Shown piece after piece: positions 48,246-58,490 of a stretch of 64,000 bases of DNA. This DNA comes from Gonatopus flavifemur (taxonomy: Eukaryota; Arthropoda; Insecta; Hymenoptera; Dryinidae). The position numbers and the translations under genes are program-made. The stretch lies in NCBI GenBank assembly GCA_018340375.1, contig JAFFJZ010000013.1, positions 3,450,501-3,514,500 of the forward strand, written 5' to 3'. The notes under the pieces are model-generated. The model was not told the origin of the DNA. It did not search any database and saw nothing but the letters and a program-made list of their open reading frames with translations. Positions within the stretch are counted from its first letter, which is position 1. Each line of letters starts with the position of its first letter.

Positions 48246-48726
48246 TGATCACTTCATGATTCTAATTCCATATTTCCAGAATTTGAAAAGTGGACCATCA
48301 TTCCTAGAAAGCTCTGAGTATTGGAAGAATCCGTCCAAATATCAGCAGTGAGTATACAGGGTGGTCCATTTGAAGTGATATAGTCAAATATCTCGGAAAC
48401 TAGTGGAGATGGAAAAAAATGTTTCAGATGAAAAGTTTAGGGTTTCGAAGGGGAAGTATGATGCTGATCTTGAAAAATCCCTCAGAGGTCATTTTGAAAG
48501 TCATTTAAGGATCAAGATGGTTTTGCGAAATGGGACCCCCATTCTTTCATCATGGCATGGGAAAGCTGGTTTCAAACCCTTCACGAAACACTGTTCATGG
48601 ACCCCTTTTCGCCCATTGAGATGCGAGGTATGGACCGTCGAAGTTATCGATGAACTACTCTTAGCGCTACCCAGGAACAACGACGTGGACGTGGTAGTTC
48701 TCTGTTCCCTCCGGAGTGCTTGATTA

Positions 48727-49374
48727 CACAGGTCTACAATGATTTTGGTGCCGCTAAAACTAAAGCAGATTTTGAGTATATTCGATACCCTGACTCTGGA
48801 AATATACTTATTTTTTTAATGCCACGTGTAGTTTTCAAGAAATCGCAGGTGTAAAATAAAATGAAAATGCACGATTTTGAAACGCTTTATTCAATTATTC
48901 CACACGTTAACAACATTTTATCAAATCATTCTTCAAATTATCTCAAAATATGAGTCATTCTCTTCCAAATGCGATTAGGTTTGTTCAAATATCTTTTTTT
49001 TTCTCTGAGATACGACAGTTTGAAAATTGTATTATTTCACTTATTCACTAAATCCATGAACACACAAATTTCAAATTGTCGTGTCACAGTGAAAAAAAAA
49101 GATATTCGAGCAAACTCAACGGCATTCGGAAGGGGATGGATTATATTTTGAGGTGCATTCACTAGTTTCATGAGAAAAAATCACATTCTGACGTCACGCA
49201 ATCTCAAATATGTCGAGAAACGGTGTTTTTCACACTTTGACGTTGAAATATCTCAAAAACCACACGTAATAATGCAATTTTGAAGCCAGATTCGGATTCA
49301 GCGCGCCAAAATACTTCGGAAAAGTATGATACAGTTGTTGCACCAAACAAAAAGTTCAATTTTGTAGGCCTGTG
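48727..49374. mobile_element. 648-bp non-autonomous element nested in the DD41D repeat (CACAGGYCTACAA ends)
   Basis: The ends are CACAGGTCTACAA and TTGTAGGCCTGTG, with TTA on both sides (48724-48726, 49375-49377). The opposite terminal repeat of the host element near 51252-51262 has a single TAA at the matching point, so it preserves the uninserted sequence. A CAC start and 3-bp TWA-type duplication fit Chapaev3-like elements of the CMC group, which is an assignment by ends only. No coding capacity seen. Confidence 0.88.
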
Positions 49375-49460
49375 TTATTGTGAGTCCCCTCGCCTCTCAC
49401 ATGTGGGTGCTTGATTATTGTGAGTTCCCTTGCCTCTCACATGAAAGGTGCTTGATGCTG

Positions 49461-50519
49461 TTACAATAATTGCTCGAAGGTACCCCCCTCTGCCTGGATA
49501 CATCATCCCAGTCTCCACCGGAAATTCGTAACCGTCTCCAGAAACACTAATCGCGGTATGTTGGCACAAACGGTGCGGATGCGATCGATCATGTCCTCCC
49601 TCGTTGTTCGTTGGGCCTTGAATACTTCGTCTTTCAGGAATCCCCACAAGAAAAAGTCGGGAGATGTCAAGTCGGGTGAGCGTGAAGGTCACGCAACTGG
49701 CCCACCTCGTCCAATCCACCTTCCCGGAAAATGATGATCAAGGTATTCTCTCACGATCAATGCGTAATGGGGTGGCGCTCCATCTAGTTGGACCCAAATC
49801 CTCTGCCTTGTTTGTAAATCCAGATCCTTTAGCAAGCCTGGTGAATGATCCGCCAGAAATTCCAAAAACATGGGGCCGTTCAAAGTGTCGTTGAAAAAAT
49901 GTGGACCGACTAAATAGCCATTGACGATCCCGCACCAGACCTTTACGCTCCAACGATGTTGGTTGTCGATTGCTCGATACCAATGCGGATTAAAATCCGA
50001 CCAGTAATGAGAGTTGTGTCTATTCAAATGCCTGGTGCTCTGAAAAGATGCTTCGTCGGAGAACATTACATAGTCGAAGAATTGAGAATCGTCAACCAGC
50101 TTTGCTCGTGCCCAGTTGCAGAATCTAATTCGAAGTCTCATGTCGTTTGGAGTGAGGGCTTGAGTTAAAGTAATGTGGGATGTTCGATATTTGACATGTT
50201 CCAAGATTCTCGAAACAGTAGTCCGGGGTATACCAGTTATTCGTGCCAACGATCTGCTACTAACATGAGGGTCCAAGTGGATAAGTCCCAATATGGTGAG
50301 TGCACAGATATCATTCTCATCGTGCCGGTGATGTTGTAGATCTCACTGCAATACTCCTCGTAGAGCCCTCAATTCGAGTCGACGGATGGTCGTGGGGTGT
50401 GCGATGCGGCGATTGGGATACCGATCCCTGGAAACTCTCGCGGCTTCGTTGTAGTTATTGTGACATGAGCCAAGCACAAGCATCATATCAATAATTCCAG
50501 AGGGTGGATAGTGATTCAT
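49461..50519 (-). pseudogene. DD41D transposase (family b) with three in-frame TGA stops
   Basis: One continuous frame of 352 codons plus a terminal stop, starting at MNHYPPSGIIDMM (50519). It has the DUF4817 helix-turn-helix start (DMMLVLGSCHNNYNEAARVS), MFSDEASFQS, VQLDGAPPHYA and SPDLTSPDFFLWG; the last two catalytic aspartates are 41 residues apart. Stops lie at 50343-50345, 49689-49691 and 49503-49505; all are TGA and there is no frameshift. The second replaces a tryptophan that the intact DD41D copy has (GPVHWPARS). It is clearly related to, but well diverged from, the intact family in this window. Confidence 0.92.
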
Positions 50520-51117
50520 TTCTCCGATTGAATCGAATGGAATAAATTGATAAATAAAATTGATAAAATGTAGATGATTGAATATGCAAAGGAGGAGAAC
50601 GATTGCGATGGCCTCAGTTTAGAACCAGTGTTTGAATGATCACGTATTCCCGTAATCATCCACATAACCAACCATAATGAACAGAAATTCGATGTTTCTG
50701 TTTGTTTATGTATTCTTGTTCATCGCTTTTCTCCGAAGATTGGGACTGATTTCAATGCAGATTAGAGTTAATTTCATTAGAAAAAAACGTGAACATAAAC
50801 AAACGGGAACACTGAGTCTCTGCATATTATGGTTGGCAGTAATGTGTACGATTTATTACGAACATTGCGTTTCAAATCGGATAAATTATTCCATTTGATT
50901 CAATGAGGGTCATAAATGAATATCGACTCTCAAAAATTGTCGAGAGGTTGCTGGAAACATTGGAAGTATTGACCATACCACATAACGTCGATTAGGATGC
51001 ACATTCGAACGGATACAAAAATCCTTCCAGCTTCCAGAGAATTCACCAAAGAGAGTTACACTGTAAAAAATTTCTTTGTAGATTTACCAAAAGAATTTGG
51101 GAATTTTTTAGTGTTTG

Positions 51118-51226
51118 AGGGAGGACATGATCGATCGCATCCGCGCTGTTTGTGCCAACATACCACGATTATGTATCGAGGCAGAGGGGGGTAACCCCGA
51201 GCAATTATTGTAACAGCATCAAGTCC
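51118..51226 (+). pseudogene. Inverted copy of the transposase 3' end inside the terminal repeat
   Basis: The + strand here repeats the last ~50 codons of the minus-strand transposase (49461-49615), starting GGACATGATCGATCGCATCC and running through the stop region AATTATTGTAACAGC, with an internal loss of about 48 bp. The terminal inverted repeat therefore includes transposase coding sequence. Confidence 0.88.
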
Positions 51227-51809
51227 CCCTAATGTGAGAGGCAAGGGGACTCACGATAATCAAGCACTCCGGAGGGAACAGAGAACAACCACGTCCACGT
51301 CGTTGTTCCTGGGTGGCGCTAAGAGTAGTTCATCAATAACTCCGACGGTCCATACCATACACACCGATGGGCGGAAAGGGGTCCATGACCAGTGTTTCGT
51401 GAAGTGTTTGAACCAGCTTTCCCATGCTATGATGAAAAAGTGGGGGTCCAATTCAAAAAGACCATCTCGACCCTTAAATGACCTTCAAAATGACCTCTGA
51501 GGGATTTTTCAAGGTCAGCATCATACTTCCCCCTTGGAACCCTGAACTTTTCATGTGGAACATTTTTTTCCATCTCCACTAGTTTCCGAGATATTCGACT
51601 ATATCACTTCAAATGAACCACCCTGTATAATGCTCCATTTTCGTATAAGCGGACTCCACTTGACGACTGAATAACTTGTATTTTTCGTCTAATCAAGATG
51701 TAATGGTACTTCTGCTTGGTATTTTGTACAATGGAGCAGTTATATCAAGAGACGCGGTAGCGTCTCGACGCCAAGTGAATGAAAAAAACGTGAAAAAAAA
51801 ATATATATA

Positions 51810-53841
51810 CAAGGTGGGGCATTTAAAGTGTCGCGGGCGTTTTTTCCAAAAATAAAGTGAGATACGAGGAAATCTTTCGGACAAAAGTTGTAGGGTACCG
51901 AGGGGGACATCCGATGGTGGCCTTGGCTTTGACCTCAAATCTCATCTTCAAGGGCATTCTGAGATCAACTCTTGTTTTTTAAATAGCATCTCATATTTTT
52001 TACTGCAGATTTGGATTCTAGGTCAAAAACCAAGAAACTTTTGTCTGAACCATTTTCCTGAAATCCGCAAAAATGGCGCTCTAATCGATATTGTTCCATT
52101 TTGAATCTGACATTCGAATAACTCGAAAACGAAAGGTCTTGCAAAAGAATGTTTCGTACAAAAGTTGTGAATACACAACACATTTCAATCGTCTACATTA
52201 CCACCATTCAGAGCTCACGCGATGTAAACAAACGACGGGGTTCAGTGAAAATTCACGATTTTGAAAGTCAGTTTGTCAGTTACATTTGATTATTACTTGG
52301 TTTATGACAAATTGAAAATCATGGATATCCGATACACGGTTTCTGAAAAGATCGATATGATCTACATTTACGGTGAAGTGCATAAGAACCCCAGACAAGC
52401 ATATGACTTGTATGCAGAACGATTTCCTGAAAGAACAACGCCATCCATTAGGTATTCTCAACGCATTACAAAATTATTCTCAGAAACGGGAAGTGTTACA
52501 AGGGAAAAACGACATCGAATGAGAACTGTTAGCGGAGAAAATGCGGAAGTTAATGTACTAGCTGCAGTAGCCAATAATCCACACGTGAGCTCTCGTGAAA
52601 TTGAACTCCATTCGGGAATTTCTCGGAGAAGTGTTCTCCGAATACTGAAACGTCACAAATTCCATCCGTATCACATTTGTTTGCATCAAGACCTTCACGG
52701 TGATGATTTCGAAAATCGTGTACAGTTTTGTCGATGGGGTCTAGCGCAAATGCACAATAACAACTTCATCAACATATTATTTTCGGATGAGTCGACGTTC
52801 ACCAATCATGGTCAAGTAAATCGACATAATATGCATTACTGGGCGACAGAAAATCCAAGATGGTTACGTCAAGTAGAGCATCAAAGACAATGGGCTGTGA
52901 ATGTTTGGTGTGGTATTCTTCGATCTCGAGTAATTGGACCGTACTTCATTGCAGATACGCTAAATGGAGAGAAGTACAGACATTTCTTAGATCAAGTACT
53001 TCCAACATTACTTGAAGACATACCTATTCAGGAACGATTGAATATGTGGTATCAACACGATGGTTGTCCATCCCATTATGCAGTCACAGCTCGAGAAATA
53101 TTGGACAGAGATTATCCAGGACGATGGATAGGACGTCGTGGACCAGTTCATTGGCCTGCCCGTTCTCCGGATCTTACTTCTCCAGATTTTTTTTTATGGG
53201 GATACATAAAAGATACAGTTTATCAACAAGCACCGACTACACCCGAGAATATGCGTCAACGAATCATCAATGCATGCGCGAGCATCAATGAAGATATTTT
53301 AGCACGAGTTCAGCAATCTTTTGTAAAACGTTTTGAAATGTGTATTGAAGTCGAAGGCCATCATTTTGAGCATCTACTGCATTAAAATTATCCAAGTGAT
53401 GTAGACGATTGAAATGTGTTGTGTTTTGTCTGTTATACCCCATCACCTCCGTTTCAGTTCAAGGGGTCCCCCTTGGAATCAGACAACTTTTGTCCGAAAC
53501 ATTCTCCTCCAAGACCCTTCGTTTTCGAGTTATTCTAATGTCAGATTCAGTATGGAACAATATCGATTAGAGCGCCATCTTTGCGGATTTCAGGAAAATG
53601 GTTCAGACAAAAGTTTCTTGGTTTTTGACCTAGAATCCAAATCTGCAGTAAAAAATATGAGATGCTATTTGAAAAACGAGAGTTGACCTCAGAATGCCCT
53701 TGAAGATGAGATTTGGGGTCAAAGCCAAGGCCACCATCGGATGTCCCCCTCGATACCCTACAATTTTTGTCCGAAAAATTTTCTCGTATCTCATTTTATT
53801 TTTGGAAAAAACGCCCGCGACACTTTAAATGCCCCACCCTG
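51810..53841 (+). mobile_element. DD41D (rosa-like) mariner element, copy 2, complete
   Basis: A 2032-bp element with TA on both sides. The left end reads CAAGGTGGGGCATTT, where every other copy of the end has CAGGGTGGGG, so base 3 is mutated. The terminal repeats are long: about 51810-52199 and 53399-53841, each ending at GTAGACGATTGAAATGTG-type text near the gene. The right repeat carries about 55-60 bp (around 53430-53485) absent from the left. It is the inverse orientation to copy 1, 51 kb away. Confidence 0.97.
52321..53385 (+). CDS. DD41D transposase, intact (copy 2)
   Basis: 354 aa from MDIRYTVSEK; an in-frame ATG at 52261 would extend it by 20. The DUF4817-type helix-turn-helix is at residues 3-60 and a second HTH-like segment (SREIELHSGISRRSVLRIL) at about 100-128. 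Catalytic aspartates 156, 247 and 289 (354-aa numbering) have DD41D spacing. No stops. It is the only transposase in this window, with copy 1, that still looks functional; the altered third base of its left terminus could matter for binding. Confidence 0.95.
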   Translation: MDIRYTVSEKIDMIYIYGEVHKNPRQAYDLYAERFPERTTPSIRYSQRITKLFSETGSVTREKRHRMRTVSGENAEVNVLAAVANNPHVSSREIELHSGISRRSVLRILKRHKFHPYHICLHQDLHGDDFENRVQFCRWGLAQMHNNNFINILFSDESTFTNHGQVNRHNMHYWATENPRWLRQVEHQRQWAVNVWCGILRSRVIGPYFIADTLNGEKYRHFLDQVLPTLLEDIPIQERLNMWYQHDGCPSHYAVTAREILDRDYPGRWIGRRGPVHWPARSPDLTSPDFFLWGYIKDTVYQQAPTTPENMRQRIINACASINEDILARVQQSFVKRFEMCIEVEGHHFEHLLH

Positions 53842-54438
53842 TATATACACATACATGAAAAAGCAGAAGTCGCACGCTACCGTGTATCTTTACTCGTAAA
53901 CCGAGATTTAACCTCTCAGAAAAATTTTCAATGCACAATAACTCGTGACACATTGAATGTCACAAAAAAATAATTACACTTTTAATATATAATTCGACTT
54001 TACACTTTCAAATAAGCACACTACGAACTTAATCAGTTTACGCGATACTGAGTTATAAACATTTCAAATTTTCATGCGATCAAAATATCCGGATTCCTTC
54101 TCCGTCAGTGATTTATGTTCTTCTTCTAATCACTTACAACATGTTCATCAAATCTGTCTTTTTCTTTTTGACGGTGGATATTGTATCTCTCTCTTCCTTC
54201 CAATATCCAATAGCGTTCATTTTCTTCCTCAAACTTGTGTGAGAAATGAAGGATTCTGTCTCTTTCTTTTCACCAACGTCTAATAGCGTTCATTTCAATA
54301 TATATATAGTATATACCTTGTAAATACGTGAACAAATATAACCTGTCAATGAGGCGATGTGTTGAGAGGTTATTATAATATTAAAAGAATAATGAAAAAA
54401 TGAATGAATTACAGATGACTACATTACAGGTGACTACA
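53842..54438. other. Non-coding spacer
   Basis: No gene. The words AATAGCGTTCATTT occur twice (about 54208 and 54282) in CT-rich context, a small local duplication. Confidence 0.4.
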
Positions 54439-55139
54439 CCCTTGCAAGTTCGTGTTACCTCAATGATACGTGAATGTGACGTCGCAAAATGTTCAATTTG
54501 ATACTTGAATGATGCGTAAACGATACGCTTAAAGTATCTTCGATACTAAAAGGATACCCTTGGAAAAGAACTTCATACAGTATCATTGTTACTCAAAAAA
54601 TACCAAACACTTCTCCTTTGTATTAGAATTTAGACTTTGTAATTTGCAATTATTGTAAGTGTCCCTGTTGGAAAAATCGGATAGAAATGGATAGATTTTG
54701 ACGTGCATCCGTTTGAATCCTGGTTCTGATCCATTTTTTTCGGGATACAGTGTCATCCGCAGAACGCATAAAAGTTTCATCAATTTTAATCCACAATATG
54801 GATAGTGGATTATTGGACCCCGTAGCAATCGTATTCGAATGTATCCATATTCCATTCGGGGCCTGAATATGAAATGTATCCATTTGTATCCGGTGATTTA
54901 CGATATCACCTTGATGAGTTCCATCCATTTCTATCCGTTTCTGCATGATTCTGCTGGAAAAAAATCTATCCATTCCAATCCGATTTTTCCCAGAATTGTT
55001 TTTTCTTTTGAATTTTCCCACAGGGAACAACAATAAGAAAAAATTATTCCGAACTCATTCAAACATTCGGAAGATTCCGGGGAATCTTCAACATCTGTAT
55101 CTCTATTTCCGCACATGACTTGGGAAATTTATTCCTACC

Positions 55140-55225
55140 TGCAAGGGGTTCGAACAATCATCGCACTTACCTACCTCACTTACAAGACCTACCTACTTAA
55201 CCTCTAAGCTATCCTGACACGCTGC
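55140..55225 (-). ncRNA. tRNA-derived SINE head (A and B boxes)
   Basis: On the minus strand GGATAGCTTAGAGGTTAAG matches a pol III A box (TRGCNNAGYNGG-like) and, about 57 bases on, TGTTCGAACCCC matches a B box. The spacing is slightly longer than in a tRNA. Downstream on that strand the text continues as non-tRNA sequence (TCCCCGGAATCTTCCG) with no CCA-side acceptor pairing seen, so a SINE or tRNA pseudogene is more likely than a working tRNA. Confidence 0.65.
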
Positions 55226-55493
55226 TCGGAGAGCGCATATTGCCCAAGATACTGTACATTCGTAATGTATTCGTGGTCTCACATAAAATTCTATGCACTT
55301 CTATCCCTTTTTGTTCCGATGATGCTTACACTATTCTCATGCATTCTTGTCCATATCTGATATTTGGAGAATATTTATCCAATCTTTTCTCAAACAAGCG
55401 TTCTTACGTCTATCAATTCATATCCGATAATTTTACACAAACGATATCTGTTTCGATCCAAATCGATCTCTATTTTCATCCATTCCTATCCAT

Positions 55494-55720
55494 CCCAAGT
55501 AGCACAAGAACATTTCAAATATTCTGCGTTCATTCCGTGATCATGCATAGAATATGCAGATGAGACTGTTTTGGATAAATTCGAAAAATATGTTCTGAGA
55601 ATGTGCACAGAATATACTTATCCAAAACAGTCTCATTCGAAGATTCTAAGAATGTTCATAAAATATGCTCAGAACTTCCAAGACCCTTCTTAGCATTTCT
55701 AACCTGTTATGCTACTTGGG
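55494..55720. mobile_element. 227-bp MITE with CCCAAGTAGCA ends
   Basis: The ends are CCCAAGTAGCA and TGCTACTTGGG, flanked by AT. Inside, GAGACTGTTTTGGATAA (55562-55578) is perfectly mirrored at 55618-55634. The same inner words reappear near 63745, where a diverged relative probably sits. Confidence 0.85.
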
Positions 55721-56165
55721 ATGTGTATCAAGGATTCATATTCTCATATCTATCGATTTGTACACAAACAAGCTACGCTGACGTAATTCATTTTCATCCG
55801 TTGCGTATCCAAACCACATTTCCTCTGTTTTATCCATTCCTATCCAGGGGTATTTTTGTTCCCGGCTATCGATTTCTATCCAATCATCCCGCGGTGATGT
55901 AATCTATTTTCATCCCTTGAGTATCCAAATCAATTTCCTCTGTTTTTATCCATTCCTATCCAGGTATATTCGTGTTCTCGCGGCTATCGATTTGTATCCA
56001 ATAATCCTGCGTCGATGTTATCCATTTTCATCCATTGTCTATCCAAATAAATGTAATCTATCTTCATCCATTCCTATCCAGTTCTGTCCAAAGTTCATGT
56101 TCTCGTATATATAATTTTGTATTGAATAATGCCGTACTACCAAAGTCGAAATTCAAAGCCTCCCA

Positions 56166-56631
56166 TACTGTAAATTCCCAGTTTGGGATTCCCACATTCG
56201 GATGGCTCTCCACATGGGGATCGCATGGGTCGCATGGGTCTCCACATGGGAAACGCATGGATCGCATGGGTCTTCACATGGGAAACTCATAGGCCACATG
56301 GATCTTCACATGAGAATCGCTTGGGTTTCACACGGGGATCGCATGGCTCTCCACATGGGAATGGCATGGGTTTCACACGAAAATCGCATGGGTCGCATGG
56401 ATTTCACAAGGGAATCGCATGGGTCTTTACATGAGAATCGCATGGGTCTTCACATGCGAATCGAGTGGATCGACCCATGTGATTTCCATGTGACACCCAT
56501 GCAACTCATGCGATTCCCATGTGAAGACCCATGCAACCCATGCGATTCCCATGTGAAGACCCATGTGACCCACTCAATTCCCATGTGAAACCCATGCGAA
56601 TTTGGGAATTCCAAACTGGGAATTGACAGTA
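56166..56631. mobile_element. 466-bp MITE filled with a two-way CACATGGG minisatellite
   Basis: The ends are TACTGTAAATTCCCAG and CTGGGAATTGACAGTA, continued inward by TTTGGGATTCCCA-like text. Between them, words such as TTCACATGGGAATCGCATGG repeat every ~20-27 bp on the + strand up to about 56470, then run in the inverse orientation to the right end. The long ORFs here come from the repeat, not from genes. Confidence 0.85.
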
Positions 56632-56641
56632 GGGTCCTGAC

Positions 56642-57138
56642 CCCCTACATATTGAAGATCAGGAAATTCTCACCACTTTAAAGGGCAAAGGAAGAGGACT
56701 CCTGCCACAGATAGCACAGAGAGTCCTCTACATGTTGTGGAAACGTACTTTTGGTTCCGCATGTTTTGGTCTCTATGGAGTAGATTTTTCAAACGTTTAG
56801 ATTATTCTCCCTTTTGATATCCCTGAATACGTTTTGTGCATGTTCTTTTCATCTACCACGGGACATTCTTCTCAAGTCTTCTAAACGTACTTTCATGAAA
56901 ACTAAGCTTGAAAAACACAAAGTCACACAGTGAACATTGATGGAACTAAACGGGACATTCGCATGTCTCTGGGACATGTATGCGACCTTTTGAGAACGTC
57001 CTGAGACATTATTTCCACGTTCTATGTGAAACCAAGCACGTTTTGTAAACGTTCAGAAAACCTCGCAGTGCTCTACGGGATAGTTTTTCCTTTGCCCCTC
57101 AAAGTGATAAAGATTTCCTGATCTTCCATATGTAGGGG
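56642..57138. mobile_element. 497-bp MITE with CCCCTACATAT ends
   Basis: CCCCTACATATTGAAGATC at the left and its mirror GATCTTCCATATGTAGGGG at the right, continued by GGAAAT and GGGCAAAGG, give ~55-bp terminal repeats. It begins only about ten bases after the previous MITE ends. The interior holds ACGTTC/GAACGT words. Confidence 0.85.
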
Positions 57139-57199
57139 CAAAGAAGGGTTTGAATCTCGACTCGGGTAATGGTCTCCATTTTCATTCGTGAAGTATCCA

Positions 57200-58490
57200 A
57201 ATCAATTCTGGATGGAACTGGATTCAGGATCACAACTTGATGGAGGTATGACTTCGGGTCCAGGTGGATAGAAATTGCATACCTTCCCCTATAATAACGG
57301 ATACCGCTCTTTGATTGGATACATTCGGATCTAATCTCTATCCAAAAATACGGATGAAATTGCATGATGTGTAAAGGCCTGATCTTACGGGAAAGTTCCA
57401 ATTGATTCTGATTCAAAGTTCATACGTTTAACGGATGGAATTGGACCCAGGTCTGAATTCGGATTTAGTGGGATTGAATTCTCATCCCTCCTCGCGGATG
57501 AAAATGGATACAGGATGATAACTTGATGGAGGTATGACTTCGGATCTGTCTATTCTTTGGATGGACAACAATGGATTCGCAACGCTTTTGGATTGGAAAC
57601 GGATGCAAGTGGATTGCAGGTGTTTGATAATTTCTCACTTTTGTATTGAAACTGTTAAGAATACTCTTTGAATGGATGGAATTGGATACTTGTGGACAAT
57701 TCATCGCACTTCTCAACAAAATCAGATTGATTTGTACGGAAATGTTCAAATATGGATCAGATTCCTATCCAAACCCATCCATTTCAATCGTTGTTTTTCA
57801 ACAGGGATTGATTCTGATTCGAAGTTCACACGTTCTACGGATGGAATTGGATCAAGCTCTGAATTCAGATTCGCTCGGATTGAATCCTCGTCCATCCTGA
57901 CCGATGAAAATGGATTCAGGATCATAACTTGATGAAGGTATGACTTTGGATTCAGGTGGATAGGAATCTCATATGTTTCCCAGATAGTAATAGACACCGC
58001 TCTTCGATAGGATCGATGCGGATCCAGTCTCTATCCGAAAATACGGATGAAATTGGATTACCCGCTCAGGTGTGATCTTATGGAGAAGTGATCATTCATT
58101 GTGACTCAAATTTCATACGTTCCACGGATGAAATCGGATCAAGCTCTGGATTCGGATTCGCTCGGATTGAATTCTCGTCCATCCTGACCGATGAAAATGG
58201 ATTCAGGATCATAACTTGATGAAGGTATGACTTTGGATTCAGGTGGATAGGAATCTCATATGTTTCCCAGATAGTAATAGACACCGCTCTTCGATAGGAT
58301 CGATGCGGATCCAGTCTCTATCCGAAAATACGGATGGAATTGGATTACCCGCACAGGTGTGATCTCATGGAAAAGTAATCATTCATTGTGACTCAAATTT
58401 CATACGTTCCACGGATGAAATCGGATCAAGCTCTGGATTCGGATTCGCTCGGATTGAATTCTCGTCCATCCTAACGGATGAAAATGAGTC
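57200..58490. repeat. 287-bp tandem repeat plus diverged units
   Basis: GATGAAAATGGATTCAGGA recurs at 57904 and 58191 and, altered, at 58478, giving a period of 287 bp. The 57900-58480 units are nearly identical over GGATCATAACTTGATGAAGG, GACTTTGGATTCAGGTGGAT and GATAGGATCGATGCGGATCC. More diverged relatives occur at about 57200-57420 and 57490-57560. No gene. Confidence 0.85.

Larger units (their letters stand above)
48357..51625 (-). mobile_element. Second DD41D element (family b), dead, with nested insertion
   Basis: Ends CAGGGTGGTCCATTTG and its mirror at 51625, flanked by TA on both sides. The terminal repeat is long: 48357-48726 pairs with 51260-51625, and pairing continues beyond the nested insert, where 49378 onward pairs with 51118-51258. 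Total length is 3269 bp including the 648-bp nested element. The transposase is on the minus strand. Confidence 0.93.

Noticed and set aside
49689..50291. 200-aa transposase as a separate intact gene
   Set aside because: Its apparent start is a TTG codon and its end is a premature TGA; homologous frame continues on both sides.
56183..56588. 128-aa histidine/methionine-rich repeat protein
   Set aside because: It is the CACATGGG minisatellite in one frame; the other frame and the inverse half are equally open.
56200..56600. CRISPR-like array
   Set aside because: Repeats are imperfect, run in both directions and have no constant spacers; the context is a eukaryotic MITE.
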